Assembly: GCF_020169335.1 (NCBI RefSeq)
Contig: NZ_JAIEZN010000002.1
Coordinates: 682,001 to 746,000, forward strand
Source: Devosia aquimaris
GTDB taxonomy: Bacteria > Pseudomonadota > Alphaproteobacteria > Rhizobiales > Devosiaceae
Reading direction: 5' to 3'
DNA length: 64,000 bases
The notes below the pieces were generated by a model, which worked only from the letters and a program-made list of their open reading frames with translations, ran no database searches and had not been told where the DNA came from. The position numbers were made by a program, and so were the translations under genes. This document shows positions 26,354 through 34,986 of this stretch, in pieces. How positions within the stretch are numbered: position 1 is the stretch's first letter; every line of letters starts with the position of its first letter.

Positions 26354-27302
26354 GGTTGTCCATACAACCGCGCGGGTCGGCAACGCCAGCCTCCGCGCGC
26401 TGCTGCTGCAGATAGCCGCCCACGCTGGCGGGCACCTCCTGCGCCAGCCAGCGGCGCAGCGCGCGGATCTTGCCGCTTTCGCGCTTGCCCCGGCCCACCA
26501 CCAAAAAATAGCCCTGCGGTCCGTCAACGCTCAGCCCGAAGGGGCGCACCAGCCGCCCGTCGCTCACCGCGTCGGCGCTCATCATGTCCGCCGCCATCAG
26601 CACACCCTGCTCGGCAATCGCTGCGTCAAAGGCCAGCGAGGCATCCGAATAGACCGGACCATCGAGCACCACCGTCTCGTCCAGCCCCGCCGCCGCCCGC
26701 CACGCGTCCCAGCTCAGCATGGTCGTCTGGTCCTGGATCACCGGCACCTTTGCCAGATCGGCCACGCGACCGAGGTGTTGCGCCACCTTGGGCGCGCACA
26801 CCGGTTGATAGCGCGTGCCGCCGATCAGGCTGGCCTGCACGCCCGGCCATTGCCCCAGCCCGAAGCGGATGCCGCAGTCGACATCGGCGCGGCTGAGATC
26901 GACCATTGTCGCCGACACATTGAGCCGCACCTCGATCTCGGGGTGTAGCCGGGCAAATTTGGCAATCCGCCAGATCAGCCAGCGCGAGGCGAACACGCTG
27001 CCCACGGTCAGGTTGAGCACGCCGTCCTCGTCGCCCTTGAGACTTCCCAGCCCCTCGGCCAGCGCCGTGAACCCAGCCGTCAGCTGCGGCAGCGCTGCGC
27101 TGAGCGCGGGCAGGGGGCGCAAGCCGCCGCCACTGCGGTCAAACAGCGCCACGCCCAACCGCTCCTCGGCCCGTCGCAGATGCTGGCTCACTGCGCCAAT
27201 GGTCACGCCCAGTTCCTCGGCCGCCGGGGCCAGCGCCCCGCGCCGCGCCACGATCTCGATGGCGCGCAGGGCATTGAGCGGAATGGGAAATGGGTTTGTC
27301 AT
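26343..27302 (-). CDS. GcvA-like LysR-family transcriptional regulator
   Basis: 319 aa. The N-terminal PLNALRAIEIVARRGALAPAAEELGVT and IGAVSQHLRRAEERLGVALFDR helices are characteristic of the GcvA/AmpR branch of LysR regulators. The effector domain contains DVDCGIRFGLGQWPGV, also typical of that branch. The 6-bp palindrome adjoining its start codon (27302-27316) may be an autoregulatory site. The small HhH protein gene follows in the same direction and overlaps. Confidence 0.92.
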   Translation of the reverse strand: MTNPFPIPLNALRAIEIVARRGALAPAAEELGVTIGAVSQHLRRAEERLGVALFDRSGGGLRPLPALSAALPQLTAGFTALAEGLGSLKGDEDGVLNLTVGSVFASRWLIWRIAKFARLHPEIEVRLNVSATMVDLSRADVDCGIRFGLGQWPGVQASLIGGTRYQPVCAPKVAQHLGRVADLAKVPVIQDQTTMLSWDAWRAAAGLDETVVLDGPVYSDASLAFDAAIAEQGVLMAADMMSADAVSDGRLVRPFGLSVDGPQGYFLVVGRGKRESGKIRALRRWLAQEVPASVGGYLQQQRAEAGVADPRGCMDNHGR

Positions 27303-27316
27303 ATAGATTTTCTATA
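27302..27316. promoter_or_regulatory. Palindrome TATAGA-N3-TCTATA at the LysR start
   Basis: Perfect 6-bp arms around a 3-nt centre, directly abutting the LysR start codon and within the divergent spacer toward the small gene at 27408. Possible autoregulatory operator or -10 element. Confidence 0.4.
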
Positions 27317-27407
27317 ACGATGCCGCGCCACTGTCCATTGTGATGGTGCTGTCACAGGCGCAAAAGAGGGGCAAATCTTACCCACCCCATCTGGAGACCA
27401 CGACAAA

Positions 27408-27551
27408 ATGTCTGTCCTGCTGTATCATCTTCATCGGCTTCTGGCCGATTGGCTGCGCCCGGAGGCGCCCGCGCAAGCCCCGCAATTCTCGTCGCGCGAT
27501 TGGGCCGATCTGCCCGTCTATCATCCGCAATGCGACACGGCGCCGTTCTGA
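27408..27551 (+). CDS. Small protein of 47 aa, divergent from the GcvA-like gene
   Basis: Begins MSVLLYHLHRLLADWLRP with GGAG 10 nt upstream of ATG 27408. It is rich in aromatic residues and has a single cysteine near the C-terminus. Third-position GC is high and the frame ends cleanly at 27551. No family recognised. It might be the regulatory target of the neighbouring LysR gene; this is inference from the divergent arrangement. Confidence 0.5.
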   Translation: MSVLLYHLHRLLADWLRPEAPAQAPQFSSRDWADLPVYHPQCDTAPF

Positions 27552-27605
27552 AGCCACATTCGGCTCGTTCAAGAGGGGCAACCGATCCGCAATCAGGAAG
27601 TGCCC

Positions 27606-28133
27606 ATGATCCGCCCTGCTGTTCTTCCCCGCCCGTCGCGCCTTGCGCCGCTGGCGCTTGTCGCCCTTTTCGGCCTTTGCCTCGGCGCCGCCCAGGCGCA
27701 GGAGGCAGCCCCGGCCGCCGCGCCCGAGGCGCCCGCCAATGTGGTCATCGATCCGGCCGCCGACGTCTCCAAGGCCCCCAAGCAGAGCAATCTGCTCACC
27801 GGCTTTTATGCCACCCAGGCGGTGATCGAGATCTGCGCCCTGCCCATCGATGATGCCGTCAAGACCGGCATGGCCGGCGACCTCAAGCGCCTGGAAACCA
27901 GCGTTGGCCTCGACGACGCTTCCGCCGCCACGGCCTATGCCAAGGTCAAGGCCGATGTCGAAAAGACCCAGCCCGATTGTGCCGAGGGCAGTGCCGATCG
28001 CGCCAGTGTCGATGCCGTCACCGCCATCTATGCCGAAGCAGCCGCCAAGGCCGCTGCGGCCACCGCAGCTGCCGCTGCCGGCACCGCCGTTCCCGTCGAT
28101 CCCGCTGCTGTCCCGGCCACCCCGGCCCAATAA
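27606..28133 (+). CDS. Secreted Ala-rich protein of unknown function
   Basis: 175 aa. Signal peptide to about residue 32 (hydrophobic core LAPLALVALFGLCLG, cleavage near AQA). The mature protein has a well-formed segment NLLTGFYATQAVIEICALPI and is followed by a low-complexity Ala/Pro tail. Two cysteines (in IEICALP and QPDCAEG) may form a disulfide. ATG 27606 has AGGAA about 8 nt upstream and is preferred to GTG 27600. Convergent with the extensin-like gene across a GC-rich hairpin. Confidence 0.7.
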   Translation: MIRPAVLPRPSRLAPLALVALFGLCLGAAQAQEAAPAAAPEAPANVVIDPAADVSKAPKQSNLLTGFYATQAVIEICALPIDDAVKTGMAGDLKRLETSVGLDDASAATAYAKVKADVEKTQPDCAEGSADRASVDAVTAIYAEAAAKAAAATAAAAAGTAVPVDPAAVPATPAQ

Positions 28134-28137
28134 GCCC

Positions 28138-28173
28138 ATCCGGCGCCGGGCCTCTGCGGGCCCGGCCCGGCGC
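28138..28173. terminator. GC-rich hairpin between convergent genes
   Basis: The sequence CCGGCGCCGGGCC..GGCCCGGCGCC forms a strong inverted repeat between the Ala-rich secreted protein and the extensin-like gene. No T-run. Confidence 0.4.
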
Positions 28174-29127
28174 CTATTGGCAGAGCTGCGCCGTGCAGCT
28201 CTGGCCATGGCAGCCCAGGTCGAGATGCAGATGGTCGGCATGCTCGGCATTGGCCTCCGGCCCCAATACGGTGGTGAAGCTGCCGCAGGCCGCATCATGC
28301 GCCAGGCGCCACAGCCGCCCCGCGGGCGCATCGGCGTCTCGCCAGTCCGCCGCCACGTTCAGCGCCCGCCCGTCTTCCAGCACGAATCCGGTGACATCGA
28401 GCGCATTGGCAAAGCTATGCTCGGACATCAGCGCATCGTCGCCGCCCACCCGCGCCCGGCACAGATAGCCCGTTCCGGTCACCACTTCGGCCAGAGGACT
28501 GCCCAGCATGCTGCCGGCAGAACCATCCACGGTGGCGAGCCAGCCGGGCAGGGCGCTGGCCATGGCGCAATTGGTGGTCACCGGTTGGCTCAGGCTCACC
28601 ATGCGCCCCCGGCTCTGGATTGCCGTCACCAACAGCGGCGAGCGCTCCCCGCAGCCCTCTTCGCTGATCGGCGGCAGCATGGTCGCCTGCACCAGCCCCG
28701 CGATCACCGCCGGGCACGCGCCCTGATAGATGCGTGTCTCCTTGGGCGCAGCGGTTTGCTCGGGCGCCGCAACAGGCGCGGGCTCTGAAGCCGGCGCCGC
28801 TTCGGTCGCCGGCGCCGCTTCCGTCAAGGGCTCCGTCTCCTCTGCCGGCTTCGCCTCGTCCGCGGGTGCCGCACTTTCATCCAGCGCCTCCGGCCGTGGC
28901 CGCGGCACCGGCGGCGCCACGGGCGCCACCACCGGCACATCCACTGTCGGCTCGCTCGGCCGTTTCGGCGGCACCGGTCCCTGCGCCTTGGGCTGGGCCC
29001 TGGGCGGCTGCAAGGGCGCCGTCAGCTGCTCCATGGCATTGCCCATTTGGTCCAGCCAGTCCTGCGCCCGGGTGGTCGGCGTCAGCAGTGTGGCGGCCAG
29101 CGCCAGGCTCAGTGTCAGCGTCCGCAT
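28174..29127 (-). CDS. Extensin-like C-terminal domain protein (DD-peptidase-like fold), secreted
   Basis: 317 aa. Signal peptide MRTLTLSLALAATLLTPTTRAQ; then a long Pro/Ala/Glu-rich linker (about residues 45-150) that is probably periplasm-spanning and disordered; then the extensin-like domain from YQGACPAVIAGLVQATMLPP. Its zinc-ligand pattern HSFANALDVTGF plus DHLHLDLG matches the DD-carboxypeptidase/M15-like superfamily, and cysteines likely form disulfides. Such proteins act in the periplasm on peptidoglycan or structural polymers; a specific substrate is unproven. Start at 29127 is chosen for the signal peptide. Confidence 0.85.
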   Translation of the reverse strand: MRTLTLSLALAATLLTPTTRAQDWLDQMGNAMEQLTAPLQPPRAQPKAQGPVPPKRPSEPTVDVPVVAPVAPPVPRPRPEALDESAAPADEAKPAEETEPLTEAAPATEAAPASEPAPVAAPEQTAAPKETRIYQGACPAVIAGLVQATMLPPISEEGCGERSPLLVTAIQSRGRMVSLSQPVTTNCAMASALPGWLATVDGSAGSMLGSPLAEVVTGTGYLCRARVGGDDALMSEHSFANALDVTGFVLEDGRALNVAADWRDADAPAGRLWRLAHDAACGSFTTVLGPEANAEHADHLHLDLGCHGQSCTAQLCQ

Positions 29128-29226
29128 GTCAATTCCCGCCGCAGCGGTCCCTTTGTTGCGCAATCGCGCAGTTAACCTGCGCTAAACCATCTTTGCGCGC
29201 CCCCGGGCTTCTGCTATCAGCGCCCC

Positions 29227-31032
29227 ATGACAACGCCGCTTTCCCACATCCGCAATTTTTCCATCGTCGCCCATATCGACCATGGCAAGTCCACCCTGGC
29301 CGATCGGCTGATCCAGTCCACGGGCGGGCTCGACCTGCGCGAGATGAAGGCCCAGGTGCTCGATTCGATGGATATCGAACGCGAGCGCGGCATCACCATC
29401 AAGGCGCAGACCGTCCGTCTCACCTATAAGGCCAATGATGGCGAAACTTACGTCCTCAACCTTATCGACACGCCCGGCCACGTCGACTTCGCCTATGAGG
29501 TGAGCCGCTCCATGGCCGCCGTCGAGGGGAGCCTGCTGGTCGTTGACGCCTCCCAGGGCGTCGAGGCGCAGACCCTGGCCAATGTCTATCACGCGCTCGA
29601 TGCCAATCACGAGATCGTCCCCGTCCTCAACAAGGTCGATCTGCCCGCCGCCGATGTGCCGCGCGTCAAGCAGCAGATCGAGGATGTCATCGGCATTGAT
29701 GCCTCGGACGCGCTGGAGATTTCCGCCAAGACGGGCCTGGGCATCGATACCGTGCTCGAGGCCATCGTCACCCGCCTCCCCGCCCCCAAGGGCGACGTCA
29801 ATGCCCCGCTCAAGGCCTTGCTGGTCGATAGCTGGTATGATGCCTATCTCGGCGTCGTGGTGCTGATCCGCGTCATCGACGGCACCGTGCGCAAGGGCCA
29901 GAAGATCCGCATGATGGCCGCCAATGCCAGCTATGAGCTGGATCGCGTCGGCGTCTTCACCCCCAAGCTGGTCGATGTCGGCGAGCTGGGCCCAGGCGAA
30001 CTCGGCTTTTTCACCGCCTCGATCAAGGAAGTGGCCGATACCAATGTCGGCGACACCATCACTGATGATCGCAAGCCCACCGCCGAGCCGCTGCCCGATT
30101 TCCGCCCGGCCCAGCCGGTGGTGTTCTGTGGCCTGTTCCCTGTCGATGCCAGCGATTTCGATGAGCTGCGCGCCGCCATGGGCAAGCTGCGCCTCAATGA
30201 CGCCAGCTTCTCCTTCGAGATGGAAACCAGCGCCGCCCTCGGCTTCGGCTTCCGCTGCGGTTTCCTCGGGCTTTTGCACCTCGAAATCATCCAGGAGCGG
30301 CTCAGCCGCGAGTTCGATCTTGATCTCATCGCCACCGCCCCCTCGGTGGTCTACGAGGTCGCGCTCACCGATGGCAGCACGCTCATGCTGCACAATCCGG
30401 CCGATCTGCCCGATGTGATGAAGATCGACGAGATCCGCGAACCCTGGATCAAGGCGACCATTCTCACCCCCGATGAGTATCTGGGCTCCATTCTCAAGCT
30501 CTGCCAGGATCGCCGCGGCGTGCAGCGCAATCTGAGCTATGTCGGCAATCGCGCCATGGTGGAATATGATCTGCCGCTCAATGAAGTCGTGTTCGATTTC
30601 TATGATCGGCTGAAGTCCATCTCCAAGGGCTATGCCAGCTTCGATTATACGCTCAACGATTATCGCGCCGGCGATCTGGTCAAGCTCTCGGTGCTGGTCA
30701 ATGCCGAGCCGGTCGATGCGCTCTCGATGCTGGTGCACCGCACCGTCGCCGAAAGCCGCGGCCGCCAGATGTGCGAAAAGCTCAAGGAGCTCATTCCGCC
30801 GCATCTGTTCGTCATTCCCATCCAGGCGGCCATCGGCGGCAAGATCATTGCCCGCGAAACCGTGCGCGCCATGCGCAAGGACGTGACGGCCAAGTGCTAC
30901 GGCGGCGACGCCACGCGCAAGCGCAAGCTGCTCGAAAAGCAGAAAAAGGGCAAAGCCCGCATGCGCCAGTTCGGCAGCGTCGAAATCCCGCAGGAAGCGT
31001 TTATCAAGGCGCTGAAGATGGGTGACGACTGA
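29227..31032 (+). CDS. lepA: Elongation factor 4 (LepA)
   Basis: 601 aa, the standard length. GTPase motifs [14 protein letters not shown] (P-loop), [18 protein letters not shown] and NKVDLP are intact. The EF4-specific C-terminal domain ends with [23 protein letters not shown]4 acts on ribosomes (back-translocation or 30S biogenesis). The gene is alone, with the extensin-like gene divergent at 29127. Confidence 0.98.
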   Translation: MTTPLSHIRNFSIVAHIDHGKSTLADRLIQSTGGLDLREMKAQVLDSMDIERERGITIKAQTVRLTYKANDGETYVLNLIDTPGHVDFAYEVSRSMAAVEGSLLVVDASQGVEAQTLANVYHALDANHEIVPVLNKVDLPAADVPRVKQQIEDVIGIDASDALEISAKTGLGIDTVLEAIVTRLPAPKGDVNAPLKALLVDSWYDAYLGVVVLIRVIDGTVRKGQKIRMMAANASYELDRVGVFTPKLVDVGELGPGELGFFTASIKEVADTNVGDTITDDRKPTAEPLPDFRPAQPVVFCGLFPVDASDFDELRAAMGKLRLNDASFSFEMETSAALGFGFRCGFLGLLHLEIIQERLSREFDLDLIATAPSVVYEVALTDGSTLMLHNPADLPDVMKIDEIREPWIKATILTPDEYLGSILKLCQDRRGVQRNLSYVGNRAMVEYDLPLNEVVFDFYDRLKSISKGYASFDYTLNDYRAGDLVKLSVLVNAEPVDALSMLVHRTVAESRGRQMCEKLKELIPPHLFVIPIQAAIGGKIIARETVRAMRKDVTAKCYGGDATRKRKLLEKQKKGKARMRQFGSVEIPQEAFIKALKMGDD

Positions 31033-31139
31033 TCGGTTTGCGTTAGCAAAGCCGAGGCGCCAGTGGCGCCTTGGCAGATCAGTCGCCGGGTCGCTGCCAA
31101 AGGCAGCGGGCACCCGGTCAAATAGCGGTTCCTCCTTCA

Positions 31140-31190
31140 CCTCTCCCCCAGGGGGAGAGGTCGGATCGCACAGCGATCCGGGTGAGGGGG
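31140..31190. repeat. Palindromic intergenic repeat unit (CCTCTCCCCC..GGGGGAGAGG)
   Basis: Perfect 10-bp arms at 31140-31149 and 31151-31160 are followed by GGATCGC-aca-GCGATCC and GGGTGAGGGGG. This combination is a very common intergenic repeat in Hyphomicrobiales genomes. The 365-nt gap 31033-31397 between lepA and the HNH gene consists mostly of such units and holds no gene. Confidence 0.7.
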
Positions 31191-31231
31191 CCTTCGGGCG
31201 TCCTGCATGGCATCATCACCGCCCACCGCGC

Positions 31232-31260
31232 GTCACCCTCGGGCCTGACCCGAGGGCTCT
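31232..31260. repeat. 29-nt palindromic intergenic repeat, copy 2
   Basis: Arms CCCTCGGG and CCCGAGGG around a 5-nt centre; 26/29 identical to 17238-17266. Confidence 0.65.
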
Positions 31261-31294
31261 GCACTTTCGGGTGCGCCGCACCCGCCCCACCCCC

Positions 31295-31334
31295 GATGTC
31301 ATCGCGGCCTTGAGCCGGGACCCATTCTGAGGTC
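31295..31334. repeat. 40-nt intergenic repeat, copy 1 (core CCGGCCTTGAGCCGG)
   Basis: Starts GATGTCATCGCGGCCTTGAG and ends CCATTCTGAGGTC. Two further copies at 32509-32548 and 41053-41092 share the same order of blocks; the core inverted repeat is CCCGGC-N3-4-GCCGGG-like. Confidence 0.7.
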
Positions 31335-31397
31335 TCTCTGCCGCACCCGATCGCGGTGTCTCCGCTGCCCCACCTCCCCCTTCAGATGAGAGGCGCC

Positions 31398-32309
31398 TCA
31401 CGCCTTAAAGCAATGCTCCCGGTGCCAGTTCAGAAATGCCGGATGCGGCCGATCCCGCGCCGCCAGCGGGCCGATTAGCCGGCCAGTCTTGTTGATCAGG
31501 CTCTCCACCCCGTCGCGGTCATTCACCTGGCGCGAGATGATGATGCTGAGATCATCGGCTACCCCGATCAGCCCGCGATCAAACATCCAATGCGCCGTGC
31601 CCGACAGCGCCAGCCCATTGCCCACGCTGTCCGGCCCATTGTGTTCCACCGGCCTGATATGCGCCGCCGCCACTTCGGCCCGGCCGCCGCCATTGATCAG
31701 CTTGAGCCCGGTCACCGCGCAGCGCTCGTCATAGGCGCGCAACACCACGCGGCGAAACACCCGGTCGCGCAGCGTCCGTGTCGTCATCGCGCTGATCCGC
31801 TCGCGCTCCTGCTCGAACACAAAGGGCTCTTGGCTCTCATCGATCTCGAACGGCTGCACCGCTGGCGCCTCCGCTGTGCCCACGCGCGGCAGCAGCGGGT
31901 GCGCCTCCTCCAGCCCGCGCGCCAGGATGCGGTCCAGATCGCGCGGCGATATCGGGCGCACAGCCGCCTGTGCCCGCCCGGAAATCCGCCCCTGCTCATT
32001 GAGCAAGCCGCGCTCCACCACGCCATTGGCGTCGGCAAAGGGCACCGGATTGGCAAATTCGAGATAGCTCCCGGGCACCATCAGGGCCAGATACATATTC
32101 GGCGCCGTCGGGTCCGGCACAATGCGCTCCACTTGCGCCAGGGCATAGTAGCCCTTGGAATCGCGGACCTTCACCGGCTCGTAATAGACAATCCAGTCGC
32201 CCACACAGGCCGACGCGCGCTCAAGATAGGGTTTGGGGAATTGATAGCGTTCAGCCGGGCTGTCGTCGTAAATCGAATCCGCCCGATGTATGAAAACGCC
32301 GAAAGTCAT
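31398..32309 (-). CDS. HNH endonuclease with an N-terminal PUA/ASCH-like region
   Basis: 303 aa. The C-terminal half is an HNH nuclease of the HNH_2 type: CAVTGLKLINGG, then EVAAAHIRPVEHNGPDSVGNGLAL with H and N catalytic positions, and HWMFDRGLI. The N-terminal half (IHRADSIYDDSPAERYQFPKPYL, then WIVYYEPVK, GYYALAQVERI and PGSYLEF) recurs with such nucleases and looks like a beta-barrel reader of modified bases; that fold assignment is inference. It could be a modification-dependent restriction nuclease. ATG 32309 is chosen on the conserved start TFGVFIHR. Flanked on both sides by repeats. Confidence 0.82.
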   Translation of the reverse strand: MTFGVFIHRADSIYDDSPAERYQFPKPYLERASACVGDWIVYYEPVKVRDSKGYYALAQVERIVPDPTAPNMYLALMVPGSYLEFANPVPFADANGVVERGLLNEQGRISGRAQAAVRPISPRDLDRILARGLEEAHPLLPRVGTAEAPAVQPFEIDESQEPFVFEQERERISAMTTRTLRDRVFRRVVLRAYDERCAVTGLKLINGGGRAEVAAAHIRPVEHNGPDSVGNGLALSGTAHWMFDRGLIGVADDLSIIISRQVNDRDGVESLINKTGRLIGPLAARDRPHPAFLNWHREHCFKA

Positions 32310-32450
32310 ACTGTCCGCCCTTAGTGCTAGCACCATTCATGGAATGCGCGCAGCAAGGCCGCAAGCCGCGGCCGCGATGAACCAACGACCAGATCACCAA
32401 AATCGGGCCCGGAGCTCCAATCTCATCCCACCCACCACGCGGTCCCTCCC

Positions 32451-32548
32451 CCTTCAGGGGGAGGCTAGGTGGGGTGCCCAAGCACACACAGCACTCAGCA
32501 AAACCCCCGATGTCATCCCGGCCTTGAGCCGGGACCCATCCTGAGGTC
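32451..32548. repeat. Repeat block: CCCCCTTCAGGGGG unit plus 40-nt repeat, copy 2
   Basis: 32451-32477 carries a CCCCCTT/AGGGGGAGG unit followed by CTAGGTGGGG. 32509-32548 is a copy of the 40-nt unit seen at 31295-31334, differing at two positions. The 268-nt gap between the HNH and XRE genes holds nothing else. Confidence 0.65.
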
Positions 32549-32577
32549 TTCCAGCGCGCAAGGCACGCGCCATCATC

Positions 32578-34380
32578 TCACGATGGATTCCGGCCCTCGC
32601 TCTCCTGCGCTTCCTCTATTTTCTTGAGGGCCTTCCTGCATGCCGCCGCCTCCTTCTTGGAGTTCATGCTTTCATGCACGCGGACAGCGTTTTTCATATG
32701 ATTTGCTGACTGATCCAAATCGAACTTTGCTATCTTTGCTTCAGCTACGTGTGAGTGCGCGAAGAATATTCGACTTAATTCTGCTTGAATGAAGGCCCAA
32801 TCCGAGGGATGGCGCTCTTCGTCTAGAATATTGGCGGCCAGATGATAGGAACCCAGCGCTCGGACTAGGTAGAGCTCCATCAGCTCGGCGCTGCATTTCA
32901 GCCCGTGCTGAACAAGGGCTTCCCCCAGCCGCAAGTGCATTTGAGCATGGGGCATTGGAAACAAGACCGTCGGGTAGGTCTCGATAGCTGTCTGGAGAGC
33001 ACTAATCCCCCTTACGCGCAAGAAATGAGCGTCTTCGGTGTCCGTGGTGCTTGCAGCAAGAAGTATTAGGGCTCCTCCCATATTACCATGCGCCACACCC
33101 CAGACCTCGGTGTTGGAGCATTGTTCAGCAGCAGCGATGGCTTGCTTGTATGACTGAATGACCTCTGTCAGGGCTGCGGAAGTCGCTGTGTCCTTCCTTG
33201 CTTCGAGACTTGTCATGAGAGCGCTGCCAAGGCTGTTGGCGGCATGTGCCTTGAGTTCGTACATACCGTCCAGTTTGCTGAGTCTGCTAACAGTAGCTCT
33301 AAACATCTGAACTGTTTCTTCGAAAGTTTTTGCATCCCTATGAAAGCGAGCTTTATCAAATAGCGAGTTCCCGAGCGCAATTTCCGCAGAAATTAGGTCA
33401 AACAGTTCTTCCTCTGAATCGGCTTCGATTGAAGAGAATGCCGTCACTGCTTCTCTGGCATATTGGATGGCTTTTTCGTTGTACAAAATTCGATCGCGGT
33501 CGCCTTTGCTTCTGAGCGATGCCTCGTTCCGAAAAATCAAGCTAATCTGATAGGATGTCTTCGATGATTGGTGTTTGTTGCCTTGAATGCTCTCAAAGGT
33601 TAGGCACTTTTCTAGTAATTTTGCTGCAACCTCAAAATGTGAACGCAGAGATCTACGGCCTGATTCGTACAGTGCATGAGCAATCTCGTTGAGCAGATCA
33701 GCTGCCCGGGCCTCAGACAGAGGCCGCAGCATTTCAGCGGCCGAGAAATAGTGCGATAGCGCCGTTGTAGGGTCGCCAGCAGTAAGCTTTACGTCGCCTC
33801 TCGTAACTCTGAGTTCGACGAGTTTGCCAACCTCACGCAACGCACTACCATTGAGTTGAGTTTCTTCGGCTTTTTGAAGGGCCTCGTCAGCTTCTGTATA
33901 GTCTCCTTGGTCAAGAGCATCGATAGCACTGGCCTTGAGGTCAGCTAAGTCCAAGTCCGCTTCATCAAGTCGTTCTATCCGCGCTCGAAGATCGCTCCAC
34001 TCCTTTGCCTTTGAGCGCAGATAGTCTTCCAATTCAGCCAGTGTGGAGGCGGGATTTGCATTCTCAAACTGGCGAGCGACAGCCTCAATCATGTTCCGCG
34101 CCTCCCGATATGCGCGATCCAGCGCTGGATCAGGAAGGGCTGAGGTTCTGGAGGCGCATGCCTCCAACTCTTTGTTGGAAATGCCGAGTGCAGCCACCAG
34201 CGGGTCGAGCGTTCTTGGGTGTGGATTTGCGACAAGTCCTCCCTCAAGTTCGCTAATTCGCCGGGTCTTCGCGCTGGTGCCGTACGCGTCCTCCGCAAGC
34301 TGAATTTGGGTGAGACCCTGCGCCTTCCTGCGCTGCTGAATTAGTTGCCCGACAGCAGCACCAAAGGTCTCACGGCTCAT
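32578..34380 (-). CDS. XRE-family regulator with a large C-terminal TPR-like solenoid
   Basis: 600 aa from ATG 34380. Residues about 6-68 form an HTH_3 domain (FGAAVGQLIQQRRKAQGLTQ, then LAEDAYGTSAKTRRISELEGG). The remaining ~520 residues are a long alpha-helical array with TPR-like pairs such as ALDQGDYTEADEALQKAEE, TALSHYFSAAEML and YKQAIAAAEQC. This is the architecture of RRNPP peptide-responsive regulators, but larger. The gene is clearly less GC-rich than its surroundings, implying acquisition. Four tandem TCCGCAT/GG repeats lie immediately upstream. An alternative start at 34479 would make these coding, but their 11-10-11 spacing is not a multiple of three. Confidence 0.8.
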   Translation of the reverse strand: MSRETFGAAVGQLIQQRRKAQGLTQIQLAEDAYGTSAKTRRISELEGGLVANPHPRTLDPLVAALGISNKELEACASRTSALPDPALDRAYREARNMIEAVARQFENANPASTLAELEDYLRSKAKEWSDLRARIERLDEADLDLADLKASAIDALDQGDYTEADEALQKAEETQLNGSALREVGKLVELRVTRGDVKLTAGDPTTALSHYFSAAEMLRPLSEARAADLLNEIAHALYESGRRSLRSHFEVAAKLLEKCLTFESIQGNKHQSSKTSYQISLIFRNEASLRSKGDRDRILYNEKAIQYAREAVTAFSSIEADSEEELFDLISAEIALGNSLFDKARFHRDAKTFEETVQMFRATVSRLSKLDGMYELKAHAANSLGSALMTSLEARKDTATSAALTEVIQSYKQAIAAAEQCSNTEVWGVAHGNMGGALILLAASTTDTEDAHFLRVRGISALQTAIETYPTVLFPMPHAQMHLRLGEALVQHGLKCSAELMELYLVRALGSYHLAANILDEERHPSDWAFIQAELSRIFFAHSHVAEAKIAKFDLDQSANHMKNAVRVHESMNSKKEAAACRKALKKIEEAQESEGRNPS

Positions 34381-34381
34381 T

Positions 34382-34420
34382 TCCGCATAGACTCCGCATT
34401 TTTCCGCGGCCAATCCGCAT
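34382..34420. promoter_or_regulatory. Tandem operator: four TCCGCAT-like repeats at 10-11 bp spacing
   Basis: TCCGCAT at 34382-34388, 34393-34399 and 34414-34420, with TCCGCGG at 34403-34409. Spacing is 11, 10 and 11 bp, one helical turn each, so all units face the same side of the DNA. They cover the translation start region of the XRE-TPR gene and lie about 77 nt upstream of the divergent small ORF. Confidence 0.65.
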
Positions 34421-34496
34421 ACGGCTCGGAGGTTCATCCAGCAAAGTCTCATAGTCAACATCGCCCTGGCAGGGCTCAACGCCGGAGACTACGACC

Positions 34497-34628
34497 ATGA
34501 AATTTAGCGATGTCTTTTCGGTGGTTGCGGCGACCATTGTGATGCTGACTGCACCTTCTTTGACCGCTGAAAGCCTCGCAGCTGCGCTTGCACTTTTGAG
34601 CGCGCTCTTTGCTATCAACGGCATGTGA
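34497..34628 (+). CDS. Hydrophobic micropeptide (43 aa), divergent from the XRE-TPR regulator
   Basis: Starts MKFSDVFSVVAATIVMLTAP with GGAG 9 nt upstream of ATG 34497. It has a basic residue at position 2, a hydrophobic core (residues 7-18), then PSLTA followed by ES, resembling a signal-peptidase site. A second hydrophobic segment (SLAAALALLSALFAI) follows, ending NGM. It may be an exported peptide or a membrane peptide. Its location suggests functional pairing with the TPR regulator, as peptide and receptor in RRNPP systems, but nothing proves expression. Confidence 0.55.
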   Translation: MKFSDVFSVVAATIVMLTAPSLTAESLAAALALLSALFAINGM

Positions 34629-34772
34629 GGCCACCAATAGTCGATTCACAATTTCGTTGGCTAATCTTTGTCCAGAACCTGTTGAGATCGCCGGCGCTAC
34701 TAAAGTATGCGCCTCTCCACCCCGCCTTACCCTCTCCTGTCCGGCACAACGCCGCAAATGACAGGAGAGATC

Positions 34773-34937
34773 ATGCCCCACCCCTTCCGCTACGCCGCCA
34801 AAGCCGCGCCGCAGGACGATGAACCCGTCCTAAACCCCGCAGACTCCAGGCCCCCCGTCTTCCCGGGCTCCGTTCCGCCGCCGCCGGCAGCTCAGCACGT
34901 CGCATCCCACCTTCTCGCCCCCTTCATTCCCTGTTAA
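34773..34937 (+). CDS. Possible small Pro-rich protein, 54 aa
   Basis: Starts MPHPFRYAAKAAPQDDEP with ACAGGAGAGATC before ATG 34773, a strong ribosome binding site. Sequence is Pro/Ala-rich and ends with a single cysteine. No similarity recognised; coding status rests on the ribosome binding site alone. Confidence 0.35.
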   Translation: MPHPFRYAAKAAPQDDEPVLNPADSRPPVFPGSVPPPPAAQHVASHLLAPFIPC

Positions 34938-34986
34938 CCTCCACGCCGGGGCATAAGCCGCGCCTTGGGCGGGCAGGGGGATTGGG

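Noticed and set aside
29182..31140. A 652-codon open frame antisense to lepA
   Set aside because: It is a by-product of high third-position GC in lepA; there is no ribosome binding site, signal or family pattern, and lepA on the other strand is unambiguous.
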